NCBI RefSeq assembly: GCF_002797435.1
Contig: NZ_PGEN01000001.1
Span: 2,540,501 to 2,604,500 of the forward strand
Length of the DNA: 64,000 bases
DNA from: Sphingomonas koreensis
GTDB lineage: Bacteria; Pseudomonadota; Alphaproteobacteria; Sphingomonadales; Sphingomonadaceae
Reading direction: 5' to 3'
Position 1 is the stretch's first letter, and each line of letters opens with the position of its first letter. Positions 36,301 through 44,016 of the stretch are shown piece by piece. The notes beneath the pieces were generated by a model that was given only the letters and a program-made list of their open reading frames with translations, was not told where the DNA came from and did no database searches. The position numbers and the translations under genes were made by a program.

Positions 36301-39089
36301 GCAACACGGCGCGCGCCGTCACTTCGGTGTGGCTGGCGGGCGAGGACGACTGGTGGTTCGGCGGCGACAATGGCGACCGCATGGACGTTATCCCCGAGCA
36401 GCAGGAGTATAAGTCGACCGACACGGCGCGCTTCCAGGTGCGCATGCCGTTCCGCAAGGCGACGGCGCTGGTGACGGTCGAACGCGAAGGCGTGATGTCG
36501 AGCTTTGTCACCGAGCTGTCGGGCGACAATCCGGTGGTCGAGGTGCCGATGCAGGGCGTCTATGCCCCCGACGTGTTCGTCTCGGTCATGGCGGTGCGCG
36601 GGCGCATCGGCGGGTGGAAATTGTGGTGGGCGGACCTTGCCCGGCGCTGGAACCTGCCCTTCTTCTCACGCGAGGGCGCGGCGCCGACCGCGATGGTCGA
36701 CCTCGCCAAGCCGAGCTACCGGCTCGGCATCGCCAAGGTGAAGGTCGGCTGGGAAGGTCACCGCATGAACGTGGCGGTGAAGGCCGACAAGGAGCGGTAC
36801 GCCGCGCGCGATACCGCAAAGGTCGCGCTTCAGGTCAACAACCCCGACGGCAGCGTCGCGCCGAGCGCCGATGTCGCGTTCGTCGCGGTGGACGAGGCGC
36901 TGCTCCAGCTCGCCCCGAACGAGAGCTGGGATGTGCTCGGCGCGATGATGGGCGAGCGGCCGATTTCGGTTCTCACCTCGACCGCGCAGACCCAGGTGGT
37001 CGGCAAGCGGCATTATGGCCGCAAGGCGGTCGAGGCTGGCGGCGGTGGCGGCGGCGACCTGTCGGCGCTCAACCGCGAGAATTTCCAGCCGGTGCTGCTG
37101 TGGCGCGGCAAGGTACCGCTCGACGCCAAGGGACAGGCACAGGTCGACGTGCCGCTGAGCGACGCGCTGACCTCGTTCAAGCTCGTCGCGATTGCGCTGG
37201 GCGACAAGGGCCAGAGCTTCGGCACGGGCGAGACCAGTATCCGCAGCGCGCAGGATCTGTCGATCTTCGCGGGCATCCCGCCGCTGGTGCGCAACGGCGA
37301 CTTCTTCTCGGCCGGGTTCACGCTGCGCAACGGCTCGGACAAGGCGATGAAGGTGACGGCCAGTGTCGAGCTGTCGCCCAAGGTGGCGCAAGGCCGCGAC
37401 CTGACGGTCGAGATTCCGGCGGGCGGCGCGGTGCCGATCGCGTGGAACCTCACTGCACCCGGCGGCTTCGACAAGCTCCAGTGGAAAGTCACGGCGAAGG
37501 ACGAAAGCGGCAAGGCGAACGACGCGATCACCGTGAGCCAGGAGATCGCGCCGGCGGTGCCGGTCGAGACCTGGGCCGCGACGCTGGTGCGCGTGGGCGA
37601 AGGCGGACCGGTGGCGATCCAGCCGCCGGCGGGCGCGCTGCCCGGCTTCGGCAACGTCTCGATCCTGCTCAGCGACACGCTCGCCCCGCCCTTGCAGGGC
37701 GTGCGCGACTATATGGCGGCCTATCCCTATGGCTGTTTCGAGCAGCGCACCTCGCGCGCGATCGTGCTTGGCGACATGGGCGAATGGAACCGCCTGTCGG
37801 GCGAGATGCCGGTCTATCTCGATAGCGACGGGCTGCTGCGCTACTTCCCGTCGGACAGCCTGCGCGGGTCGGAGGCGCTGACCAGCTATATCCTGTCGAT
37901 CACGGCGGAGGCCGGCTTGCCGATCCCCGACGGCCCGCGCGCGCGGATGATCGAGGCGCTGAAGGCGGTGCTCGACGGGCGGCTGCGGCACGAGGACTAT
38001 GGCGATGTCCGGCTCCAGAAGGTCGCGGCGTTTGCGGCGCTGGCGCGGCAGGGTGCGGCCAATGCTGCCATGCTCGGCCAGATCGGCATGACCCCGCAGG
38101 ACATGCCGACCTCGACCCTTGCCGATTACATCGCCGCGCTGGGCAAGGTGCCCGGCCTCGCCAACGGTGCACAGCTGCGCGCCGCGGCAGAGGGCGTGCT
38201 CAAGACCCGGCTGGTCTATGAAGGCACGCGCATCGACCTTTCCGACAAGGCCAACACCGCATGGTGGATGATGTCGTCGGGCGACGAATCGGTGCTCAAG
38301 GCACTGGCTGCGACGCTCGGCCGTCCGAGCTTCTCGGGCGAGGGGCCGAAGATGATGGTCGGCGCCGCCTTCCGCCAGCAGCGCGGGCATTGGGACACGA
38401 CCGCGGCGAACGCCTGGGGCGTGATCGCCGCGCGCAGGTTCGGACAGGTCTATCCGGCGAGCGCGGTGGCGGGGATCACCACCGCATCGCTGGCTACGCA
38501 GAGCGTGACGCGGAGCTGGCCGCTGCCCGATCCGCAGCGCAGCTTCGTCATGGCGCTGCCCGCGGTCGGCCGCCAGACGCCGCTGACGCTCACCCAGTCG
38601 GGCGGGGCGGGGCCATGGGCTGTGGTTCAGGTCAAGGCGGCGGTGCCGCTGACCCAGCCGCTGAGTGCGGGCTACAAGCTGACCCGCAAGACCGAGGTGG
38701 TTCAGGCCAAGACGCAGGGCACGCTGACGCGCGGTGACGTGATCCGCGTGACGCTGACGGTGGAGGCGAGCGCCGACCGCAATTGGGTGGTGATCAACGA
38801 TCCCGTCCCGGCGGGTGCGACGGTGATCGGATCGCTGGGCGGCCAGTCCGAAATGCTGGCCGAGGGCGGCGAGACCGCCGGGTCGCAGCCCAGCTATGTC
38901 GAGCGCGGACGCGATGCTTGGCGCGGCTATTTCGCCTGGCTGCCGCGCGGCACGCATACGGTGACTTACGTGATGCGGCTCAACGCCGCGGGCCGGATGC
39001 AGCTGCCGCCGTCGAAGGTCGAGGCGATGTACTCGCCCGAGATCCGCGCGGCGGTGCCGAACCAGCCGATGGTGATCGCGCAGCGGTGA
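33324..39089 (+). CDS. bacterial alpha-2-macroglobulin, thioester type
   Basis: 1921 residues, the longest gene in the window. Bacterial alpha-2-macroglobulins trap attacking proteases in the periplasm. Macroglobulin-like beta domains fill residues ~30-1000. The thioester motif is intact at C1471-F-E-Q1474 (YPYGCFEQRTS), followed by the helical toroid domain and a C-terminal receptor-like domain. The signal peptide (1-22, AAWGD) has no lipobox cysteine, so unlike E. coli YfhM the protein seems soluble. The start at 33324 has AAGGGGAAGGA upstream; the open frame 150 nt further up lacks a signal peptide. pbpC follows after 145 nt, the conserved pairing of this family with PBP1C, which suggests joint defence and repair of damaged cell wall. 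Confidence 0.95.
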   Translation: MKHFARAAAVLALALAPIAAWGDSSPQVVLATPGMGDGAIERFTIRFSAPMVPLGDPRAAAPAKVTCPVGGEGRWVDQQTFVHEFASPLPGGTVCEFELNEKLKGLSGYAVAGSRTFKVDAGGPTVKGMLPSRYGGQIEEDQVFLIGTNMPATRASIAAGAYCAVEGLGEQIPVEVLDAELPGKLIKDLNPERWEVRNFLNDSGIAEKLPDNDADRAKALASVVAVKCGRPLPPGRDVSLVWGASIAGAGGKTAGAEQRFDFTVRKPFTARFECSRVNPQAGCSPVQEAWVRFSARVPKDLAEQVRIELPDGKKLAPELSDDDKRANTVSDLKFKAPLPASTTAKLVLPAGVKDESGRVLANAERFPLEVRFDEAPPLVKFAAPFGIIEAQEGGILPVTVRNVEASLQGKGLSVAGQHMRVDAADGVIAKWLRNIDKADDYDVDEIKRGEETVRINQTGAKSILPQGLGTALEPIALPGKGKAFEVVGIPLKKPGFYVVELASPQLGQALLGRNAPRYVAAGALVTNMAVHFKWGREGSLAWVTSLDSGKPVSGAAVQVTDSCTGAVLAKGTTDDMGRLAVKQGIPEPQSWGNCDDASSHPLMVSARKGDDMSFTLTAWGEGIRPYDFDLRYGYEAANEIVHTIFDRALVRQGEVVNMKHVLRRPVAQGFITPAGFTGKLKLSHRGSDTSFELPVTVDASGTGETQWNVPQGAPMGDYDLQFVGPGKDGAEQTIWTSQSIKVDEYKLPTMKASVAGPKEAAIKPKSLPLDLFVGYLSGGGASNLPVELRIGYYDGISAPSGYDGYSFGGRAIAEGTKPLNGEGEEDTVTLPPMQTLPVTLGADGTARTSVDIPQTLDGNSQMRVEMDYQDANGEILTASRRVPIYASGVQLGIKTDGWLMKEDDLRLRFVALGTDGKPIKGQKVQVALYSREILTARRRLIGGFYAYENNAKTTKISASCSASTDELGLAQCAIDPGVSGEVYAVATTTDSSGNTARAVTSVWLAGEDDWWFGGDNGDRMDVIPEQQEYKSTDTARFQVRMPFRKATALVTVEREGVMSSFVTELSGDNPVVEVPMQGVYAPDVFVSVMAVRGRIGGWKLWWADLARRWNLPFFSREGAAPTAMVDLAKPSYRLGIAKVKVGWEGHRMNVAVKADKERYAARDTAKVALQVNNPDGSVAPSADVAFVAVDEALLQLAPNESWDVLGAMMGERPISVLTSTAQTQVVGKRHYGRKAVEAGGGGGGDLSALNRENFQPVLLWRGKVPLDAKGQAQVDVPLSDALTSFKLVAIALGDKGQSFGTGETSIRSAQDLSIFAGIPPLVRNGDFFSAGFTLRNGSDKAMKVTASVELSPKVAQGRDLTVEIPAGGAVPIAWNLTAPGGFDKLQWKVTAKDESGKANDAITVSQEIAPAVPVETWAATLVRVGEGGPVAIQPPAGALPGFGNVSILLSDTLAPPLQGVRDYMAAYPYGCFEQRTSRAIVLGDMGEWNRLSGEMPVYLDSDGLLRYFPSDSLRGSEALTSYILSITAEAGLPIPDGPRARMIEALKAVLDGRLRHEDYGDVRLQKVAAFAALARQGAANAAMLGQIGMTPQDMPTSTLADYIAALGKVPGLANGAQLRAAAEGVLKTRLVYEGTRIDLSDKANTAWWMMSSGDESVLKALAATLGRPSFSGEGPKMMVGAAFRQQRGHWDTTAANAWGVIAARRFGQVYPASAVAGITTASLATQSVTRSWPLPDPQRSFVMALPAVGRQTPLTLTQSGGAGPWAVVQVKAAVPLTQPLSAGYKLTRKTEVVQAKTQGTLTRGDVIRVTLTVEASADRNWVVINDPVPAGATVIGSLGGQSEMLAEGGETAGSQPSYVERGRDAWRGYFAWLPRGTHTVTYVMRLNAAGRMQLPPSKVEAMYSPEIRAAVPNQPMVIAQR

Positions 39090-39130
39090 TGGGCCGGCGA
39101 TCCGAGTGTGCGTAGCATCGGCAAAACCCT

Positions 39131-39241
39131 GACCGTCACCCCGGCCTTGTGCCGGGGTCCACGGCTCCCCGGGCAGTGGCATCGCCCCTCTCGCTCCGCG
39201 CCTGCCTCCCGGTCCACCCCGGCACGGGACCGGGGTGACGG
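39131..39241. repeat. inverted palindromic repeat between the A2M gene and pbpC, reaching the pbpC start
   Basis: The left arm from 39133 begins CCGTCACCCCGG and continues GTGCCGGGGT. The right arm (39209-39241) reads as its reverse complement: same 12-base and 10-base blocks with four changed bases between them. The ~47-bp middle is unpaired. The distal arm covers the GTG used as the pbpC start. The form is that of a small mobile or REP-like palindrome of the kind scattered in sphingomonad genomes. Copy number cannot be judged from one window. Confidence 0.7.
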
Positions 39242-41439
39242 GTATTAACGGGGTGGACTGGTCCATCCTCCGGCAGCGTGCCCGCGCCCTTTGGTCGTGG
39301 CTCGAAGCTCCGACCCATCGCGTCTGGTGGACCGGGCCCCGCATCGCCATCGCCGCGATCCTGAGCCTCAGCGCGCTCTATGCCGCCGTCGACTTCGCCA
39401 CGCGCCCGCCGCATCTGCCGCGCCATGCCGCGACGGTCGCCGCGTGGAAGCCGTCCGAGGCCTGGCTGTACGACCGCGAGGGCCGGCTGCTCGATTCGGC
39501 GCGAGTCGATTTCCAGGCGCGCCGCCTTGCCTGGGTTCCGCTCGACAAGGTCGCGCCGCAAGCGGTCGAGGCGCTGGTCGCGGCGGAGGACAAGCGATTC
39601 CGTGATCATGACGGGATCGACTGGTGGTCGGTCGCGGGGTCGATCCGCGACCGGATCGAGGGACGGCGCGCGCGTGGCGCCTCCACGCTTTCGATGCAGG
39701 TCGCGGCCTATCTGTCGCCCGATCTTGCCGCGCCCGGATCGCGCGGGCTGCGCGACAAGCTCCGCCAGATGCGCGCGGGTGCTGCGATCGAACGCATCTG
39801 GAGCAAGGACCAGATCCTTGAGGCCTATCTGAACCTTGCGGGCTTTCGCGGCGAGGCGCAGGGAATCGGTGCCGCCGCGCTCGGGCTGTTCGGCAAGACG
39901 CCCGATGCGCTGACCCGCGACGACGGGCTGCTGCTCGCGGCGCTGCTGCCCAATCCTTCGGCGGGCGCAGCGGAGGTGTCGCGGCGGGCCTGCGCCCTGT
40001 CGCGAGACAGCGATTGCTCGCGCTTTGCAGGCGCCGCCGCGTCGATGCTGGGTCCGGCGCGCAGCCTCGCGCTCGATCCGGGGCTCGCGCCGCACCTTTC
40101 GAACCGCCTGCTGACTCAGCCTGGGCTCCGCGTGGAAACCACGATCGATGCGCGGATCCAGCGGCTCGCGATCCGCGCGCTGCGCCGCCAGCTCCAGGGG
40201 CTGGGCGGGACACGTGCGCGGGACGGCGCGGTGATCGTCGCGGACAATGCGACGGGCGAGATTCTCGCCTGGGTCGGCGGGATCGGCGGGGCTTCGACCG
40301 CGCCCTCGGTCGATGGCGCCAACAGCTATCGCCAGGCCGGATCGACGCTGAAGCCCTTCCTCTACGCGCTGGGACTTGAGAAGGGGTATCTGACCCCGGC
40401 CTCGATCCTCGACGATTCGCCGGTTCAGCTCGACACCGCGTCGGGCCTCTACGTGCCGCAGAATTACGATCGCGCCTTCAAGGGGCCGGTGAGTGCGCGC
40501 GCGGCGCTGGCGGGGTCGCTGAACGTGCCGGCGGTGCGGACGCTGCTGCTGACCGGGGTCGAGCCGTTCCGCGACCGGCTGTGGGACACCGGCTATCGCG
40601 GCCTCACCGAAAGCGGCGAATATTACGGCTACAGCCTGGCGCTCGGCTCGGCCGAGGTGACGTTGGTCGAGCAGGCGGCGGCGTTCCGCAGCCTTGCGCG
40701 TGGCGGGCGCTGGTCGGCGCTCCATGTCCGCAAGGACGCGACGGTCGATCCGGACCGTGCGACCACCACCCCGCAGGCGGCCTGGCTGGTCGCCGACATG
40801 CTCGCCGATCCCAATGCCCGCGCCGGCACCTTCGGCATGGATTCGGCGCTGCGCCTGCCTTTCTGGGCGGCGGTGAAGACCGGAACGTCGAAGGCGATGC
40901 GCGACAATTGGTGCGTCGGCTTCACCGACCGCTACACGGTCGCGGTTTGGGTCGGGAACCTCGAGGGTGATCCGATGCGCGCAGTCTCAGGCACCAGCGG
41001 CGCCGCACCGGTCTGGCGCGACGTGATGATGGCGCTCCACGCCCAGGTGCCGGGCCGTGCACCCGCCCAACCCGCGGGGATCGAGGCGCGGGCGATCCGA
41101 TTCACCGGCAATGTCGAGCAGCCCCGCCGCGAATATTTTCTCGCTGGAACCGGGATGAGCGAAGTGGTGGTGGCACCGGCCGCATCACGGCGCCCGCGCA
41201 TCGTCAGCCCCGTCTCGGGCAGCGTCTATGCGCTCGACCCCGACATCCCGGTCGAGCGGCAACGGATGGCGATCACCGTCTCGGGCGAGGTGACAGGGCA
41301 CCGGCTCCAGCTCGATGGACGCGATCTGGGGCCTGCAGGCGCCCGGCCGATGATTCTGGCGGGTCCGGGACAGCATCGGCTGCGGTTGGTCGATCCCGGC
41401 GGGCGCGTGGTCGATCAGTTGCTGTTCACGGTGCGCTGA
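39235..41439 (+). CDS. pbpC: penicillin-binding protein 1C
   Basis: 734 residues: one membrane anchor (about 41-60), a family-51 glycosyltransferase domain with the catalytic glutamate in AAEDKRFRDHDGIDW and the GASTLSMQVA motif, and a transpeptidase domain with STLK (GSTLKPFLYALG), SLN (AGSLNVPAV) and KTG (VKTGTSKAMRDNW). A C-terminal PBP1C beta domain begins near RPRIVSPVSGSVYALDP. The enzyme polymerises and may crosslink peptidoglycan. The GTG at 39235 lies inside the palindromic repeat; a second GTG at 39253 would avoid most of it, so the start is uncertain. Pairing with the A2M gene is conserved across bacteria. Confidence 0.93.
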   Translation: MTGINGVDWSILRQRARALWSWLEAPTHRVWWTGPRIAIAAILSLSALYAAVDFATRPPHLPRHAATVAAWKPSEAWLYDREGRLLDSARVDFQARRLAWVPLDKVAPQAVEALVAAEDKRFRDHDGIDWWSVAGSIRDRIEGRRARGASTLSMQVAAYLSPDLAAPGSRGLRDKLRQMRAGAAIERIWSKDQILEAYLNLAGFRGEAQGIGAAALGLFGKTPDALTRDDGLLLAALLPNPSAGAAEVSRRACALSRDSDCSRFAGAAASMLGPARSLALDPGLAPHLSNRLLTQPGLRVETTIDARIQRLAIRALRRQLQGLGGTRARDGAVIVADNATGEILAWVGGIGGASTAPSVDGANSYRQAGSTLKPFLYALGLEKGYLTPASILDDSPVQLDTASGLYVPQNYDRAFKGPVSARAALAGSLNVPAVRTLLLTGVEPFRDRLWDTGYRGLTESGEYYGYSLALGSAEVTLVEQAAAFRSLARGGRWSALHVRKDATVDPDRATTTPQAAWLVADMLADPNARAGTFGMDSALRLPFWAAVKTGTSKAMRDNWCVGFTDRYTVAVWVGNLEGDPMRAVSGTSGAAPVWRDVMMALHAQVPGRAPAQPAGIEARAIRFTGNVEQPRREYFLAGTGMSEVVVAPAASRRPRIVSPVSGSVYALDPDIPVERQRMAITVSGEVTGHRLQLDGRDLGPAGARPMILAGPGQHRLRLVDPGGRVVDQLLFTVR

Positions 41440-41612
41440 GCGGGCAAGCTCTGCATCCGGAGCCTTTGCCGCCGTGCCGACCTGTTGCCACTGGGACACG
41501 GACCGCGGGAAAGAGCCCGGCTTCGGACGCATCCGCGAAGGTGAATCGAACCAAAACGATTCCCGCGCGTTGCGGCAAATGGTCCTACCCTTTCGGGGCC
41601 GAAACATGAGTA

Positions 41613-41653
41613 GGCCGCGCCGGCAGCGTATCCCGCCGGCGCGGCCATTTTTT
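41613..41653 (+). terminator. intrinsic terminator downstream of pbpC
   Basis: GGCCGCGCCGGC (41613-41624) pairs perfectly with GCCGGCGCGGCC (41635-41646) across a 10-nt loop, followed by A and six T. It lies 174 nt after the pbpC stop, with no supported gene between, and ends 33 nt from the end of a convergent gene. The T-run favours the plus strand. Confidence 0.85.
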
Positions 41654-41685
41654 CTAGGTTGCGGTGCCGGCACCGCGATCCGCGC

Positions 41686-42207
41686 TTACCAGAAGAAGTT
41701 GCGGATCACCCGGACGACATAGCCGCGGCGGGTATCGACCAGCAGCACGTCGTCATAGTGGCGCACCCAGCGCTGCCAGCGGCCCGCCGGGGGCAGGCGG
41801 TACCGCCACGGATCGCTGATGAAATAGCGGCTGCCGTAGTAATGCGGGGCGATCCGCGATCCGTCGCGGAAGCCATAATAACGGAACGGGGCGCGCCACT
41901 GGCCGCGCGAATAGACGCCGCGATTGCGGTCACGCCAGCCGCGCCAGTCGTCATTGCCCCAACGGCGGTTGCGATCGTGCACCGAATCGCGCAGGTCGCG
42001 GCGGGCGTCGCGCACGTCCTCGCGCTCGCGGCGAACGTCGCGCGCGGAGCCATAGCGCTCGGCGCGGCGCAACTCGCGCTGCTCCTCACGCAGCTGCTCG
42101 CGGTCACGGCGGACCTCGCGATTGCTCTGGGCGTTGGCAGTCATCGGCGCCATGGCGGGCATGGCGACCGCGGCGATCAGCGCCGAGATCATGAGCTTCT
42201 TCTTCAT
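41686..42207 (-). CDS. RcnB-family periplasmic protein
   Basis: 173 residues with a signal peptide (about 1-27, TANAQS), then a long Arg/Glu/Asp-rich heptad-like stretch (residues ~30-80, probable coiled coil), then the compact RcnB domain: YYGSRYFISDPWRYRLPP and VRHYDDVLLVDTRRGYVVRV. RcnB proteins are periplasmic modulators of nickel and cobalt export in enterobacteria. Most relatives in alphaproteobacteria have no proven metal role, and no rcnA-type exporter is near. AAGGAGGAGCTGTG precedes the ATG at 42207, a very strong ribosome site; the GTG one codon upstream overlaps it. Confidence 0.85.
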   Translation of the reverse strand: MKKKLMISALIAAVAMPAMAPMTANAQSNREVRRDREQLREEQRELRRAERYGSARDVRREREDVRDARRDLRDSVHDRNRRWGNDDWRGWRDRNRGVYSRGQWRAPFRYYGFRDGSRIAPHYYGSRYFISDPWRYRLPPAGRWQRWVRHYDDVLLVDTRRGYVVRVIRNFFW

Positions 42208-42321
42208 CACAGCTCCTCCTTGGTTCGGGCCGGAAGCGATCCGGCGTGATCCGGGATGTAGAGCCGCCTGACTGAACGCCCCGAAAATGGGGCGGTCAGC
42301 AAAATGAAAGGCTTACGGCGC

Positions 42322-42789
42322 CTACGGGCCGCTTGGTCCGGGCCCGGTACCGGGTGCGCCGACGGTGCCGATATTGCCGAACAGATCCTCGAAGAAGCCA
42401 CGCTCGCGGCCCAGCGTCGGGGTCTTCTTGTTCGACGGATTGATCGACGCGACCTGTTCGACCCCGGTGCGGGTCACTTCGGTGACGTTGCCCTGTGCAT
42501 CGAAGCTGATGCGCAACGTGGTCTGCTCGCGCGGCTTGGGGTTGTTGAAGGCATAGTTGCGGGTGTTGCGGCCCACATAATACCATTCGCCCTGATTGAA
42601 CTGGCTGGTCAGCGTCGGCTTGCCCAGTGTCGCCAGCACCGATTCGCGATTGTCCACGCCCGGCTGAACCGAGTTCACCAGATCGGAGTCGACGACATAT
42701 CCCTGATAGCCGCGAAGCGGCGCGCAGGCGCCGGTTGCCAGAAGCGCGGCACCGCAAGCGGCGGTAAGAAGGGCACGGGCGGAAATCAT
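42322..42789 (-). CDS. bamE: outer-membrane assembly lipoprotein BamE
   Basis: 155 residues. BamE is the small lipoprotein of the BAM complex that inserts beta-barrel proteins in the outer membrane. The signal peptide ends in the lipobox LATGAC with C22 as the lipidated residue. The SmpA/OmlA fold follows: VNSVQPGVDNRESVLATLGKP, then WYYVGRNTRNYAF. A Gly/Pro-rich tail after residue ~135 is longer than in E. coli. The ATG at 42789 is chosen because the lipobox then falls at the usual distance. It diverges from the bc1 chaperone gene, an arrangement seen in other alphaproteobacteria. Confidence 0.93.
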   Translation of the reverse strand: MISARALLTAACGAALLATGACAPLRGYQGYVVDSDLVNSVQPGVDNRESVLATLGKPTLTSQFNQGEWYYVGRNTRNYAFNNPKPREQTTLRISFDAQGNVTEVTRTGVEQVASINPSNKKTPTLGRERGFFEDLFGNIGTVGAPGTGPGPSGP

Positions 42790-42905
42790 CAAACTCACTC
42801 TCCCAGGGCGGGCGGGCCCATGACGGACGGCGCTATGCATTGCATCGCAGGCCGTTCGCCTCAATATGCGCCCGCGCTCGCGCAAACAAGTCACGCGGGA
42901 CATGG

Positions 42906-42963
42906 TAATTGCCGCCGTTTCAGCGGCGGACGGGTAATTGCCGCCGATTTCGCGGCGGACGGA
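42906..42963. repeat. tandem duplication of a 29-bp hairpin unit before the bc1 chaperone gene
   Basis: Two adjacent 29-bp copies (42906-42934 and 42935-42963) share TAATTGCCGCCG at the front and GCGGCGGACGG at the back and differ only in five loop bases plus the last base. Each can fold as CCGCCG-loop-CGGCGG. The second copy ends in GGAG, the probable Shine-Dalgarno sequence of the chaperone gene. The unit thus forms a double hairpin leader. Confidence 0.75.
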
Positions 42964-42967
42964 GCAT

Positions 42968-43492
42968 ATGAACATGGGATTGTGGCAACGGCTGGCCGGA
43001 CGCAAGGCGGAAAATCCCGCGGCGGCGCTCTATCAGGCCGTCGTGGCGCGCGGACGCGCGCCGCACTGGTATGAAGCAGGCGCGGTGCCCGACACGGTCA
43101 ACGGCCGGTTCGACACGATCGCGAGCGTGCTCGCCGTGGTGCTGCTGCGCCTGGAGGCGGAGCCGGCAGCGGCGGAAACGGTCGCGCGGCTGATCGAATG
43201 TTTCGTCGACGACATGGACGGCCAGCTGCGCCAGTTCGGCGTCGGCGACGTCGTGGTCGGCAAGCGGATGGGCAAGATGATGGGGCTGCTCGGCGGACGG
43301 CTGGGCGCCTATCGCGATGCACTGGTCGCGGGGACCGAGCCATTGGAGGGCGCCTTGCTGCGCAACCTCTACCGTGCCGAGGATCCCGGCGAAGCCGCGC
43401 TGGCGCACAGCGCGGGCGAACTGCGTGCGCTGCATATCGCGCTGGCGCAGGTCGAGCTTGATGCGCTGATGGCCGGGCGCCTGGCGGCATGA
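42968..43492 (+). CDS. ubiquinol-cytochrome c chaperone family protein (CBP3-like)
   Basis: 174 residues, the size and pattern of the Ubiq_cyt_C_chap family, related to mitochondrial CBP3/UQCC1, which helps assemble the cytochrome bc1 complex. Recognisable stretches are LYQAVVARGRAPHWYEAGAV and ETVARLIECFVDDMDGQLRQFGVGD. Start alternatives are ATG 42968 (spacing from GGAG only 3 nt) and ATG 42974 (spacing 9 nt, better), which change the product by two residues. The stop overlaps the start of the DUF177 gene by 4 nt (ATGA), the usual alphaproteobacterial pairing. Confidence 0.9.
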   Translation: MNMGLWQRLAGRKAENPAAALYQAVVARGRAPHWYEAGAVPDTVNGRFDTIASVLAVVLLRLEAEPAAAETVARLIECFVDDMDGQLRQFGVGDVVVGKRMGKMMGLLGGRLGAYRDALVAGTEPLEGALLRNLYRAEDPGEAALAHSAGELRALHIALAQVELDALMAGRLAA

Positions 43493-44004
43493 CCCCGGAA
43501 TTCTCCCGGCCCCGGCGGCTCGACACGATCGGCGCGGGCGAGAGCCAGGTGCGCGTCGAGGCCGATGCCGCCGAACGCGGTGCGCTGGCTCGCCGGTTCG
43601 GGCTGATCGCGATCGACACGCTGGTTGCCGATTTCGTGATCCGGACCGACGCGGCGGGGATCATCGCGCGCGGCCATCTGTCGGGCGCCGTGGTTCAGCC
43701 GTGCAGCGTCACCGGCGATCCGGTTCCGCAAAGGATCGAGGAAGATTTCGCGATCCGCTTCGTTCCCGAAGGCGATGAGAGCGTGGACGAGATCGAGCTC
43801 AGCGAAGATGATTGCGATACCGTCTTCTACACCGGCGGCGCGATCGACCTTGGCGAGGCCGCGGCGGAAACGCTGGCTCTGGCGCTCGACCCGTTTCCGC
43901 GCAGCCCTGGCGCCGCGGCAGCGCTGCGCGAGGCCGGCGTGCTGAGCGAGGAAGAGGCCGGGCCGTTTGCGGCTTTGGCAAAGCTCAAACAGCCCAAGCC
44001 CTGA
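43489..44004 (+). CDS. DUF177 (YceD-like) domain protein
   Basis: 171 residues. The centre holds the family core LSGAVVQPCSVTGDPVPQRI, in which the cysteine and TGxP stretch are typical, followed by an acidic segment (EGDESVDEIELSEDDCD) and AIDLGEAAAETLALALDPFPR. YceD proteins are linked to 23S rRNA accumulation and usually precede rpmF. Here no rpmF follows, and the gene is instead coupled to the bc1 chaperone. It ends in PKP and converges with an unknown regulator gene. Confidence 0.9.
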   Translation: MTPEFSRPRRLDTIGAGESQVRVEADAAERGALARRFGLIAIDTLVADFVIRTDAAGIIARGHLSGAVVQPCSVTGDPVPQRIEEDFAIRFVPEGDESVDEIELSEDDCDTVFYTGGAIDLGEAAAETLALALDPFPRSPGAAAALREAGVLSEEEAGPFAALAKLKQPKP

Positions 44005-44016
44005 TCGGGTTTGGCC

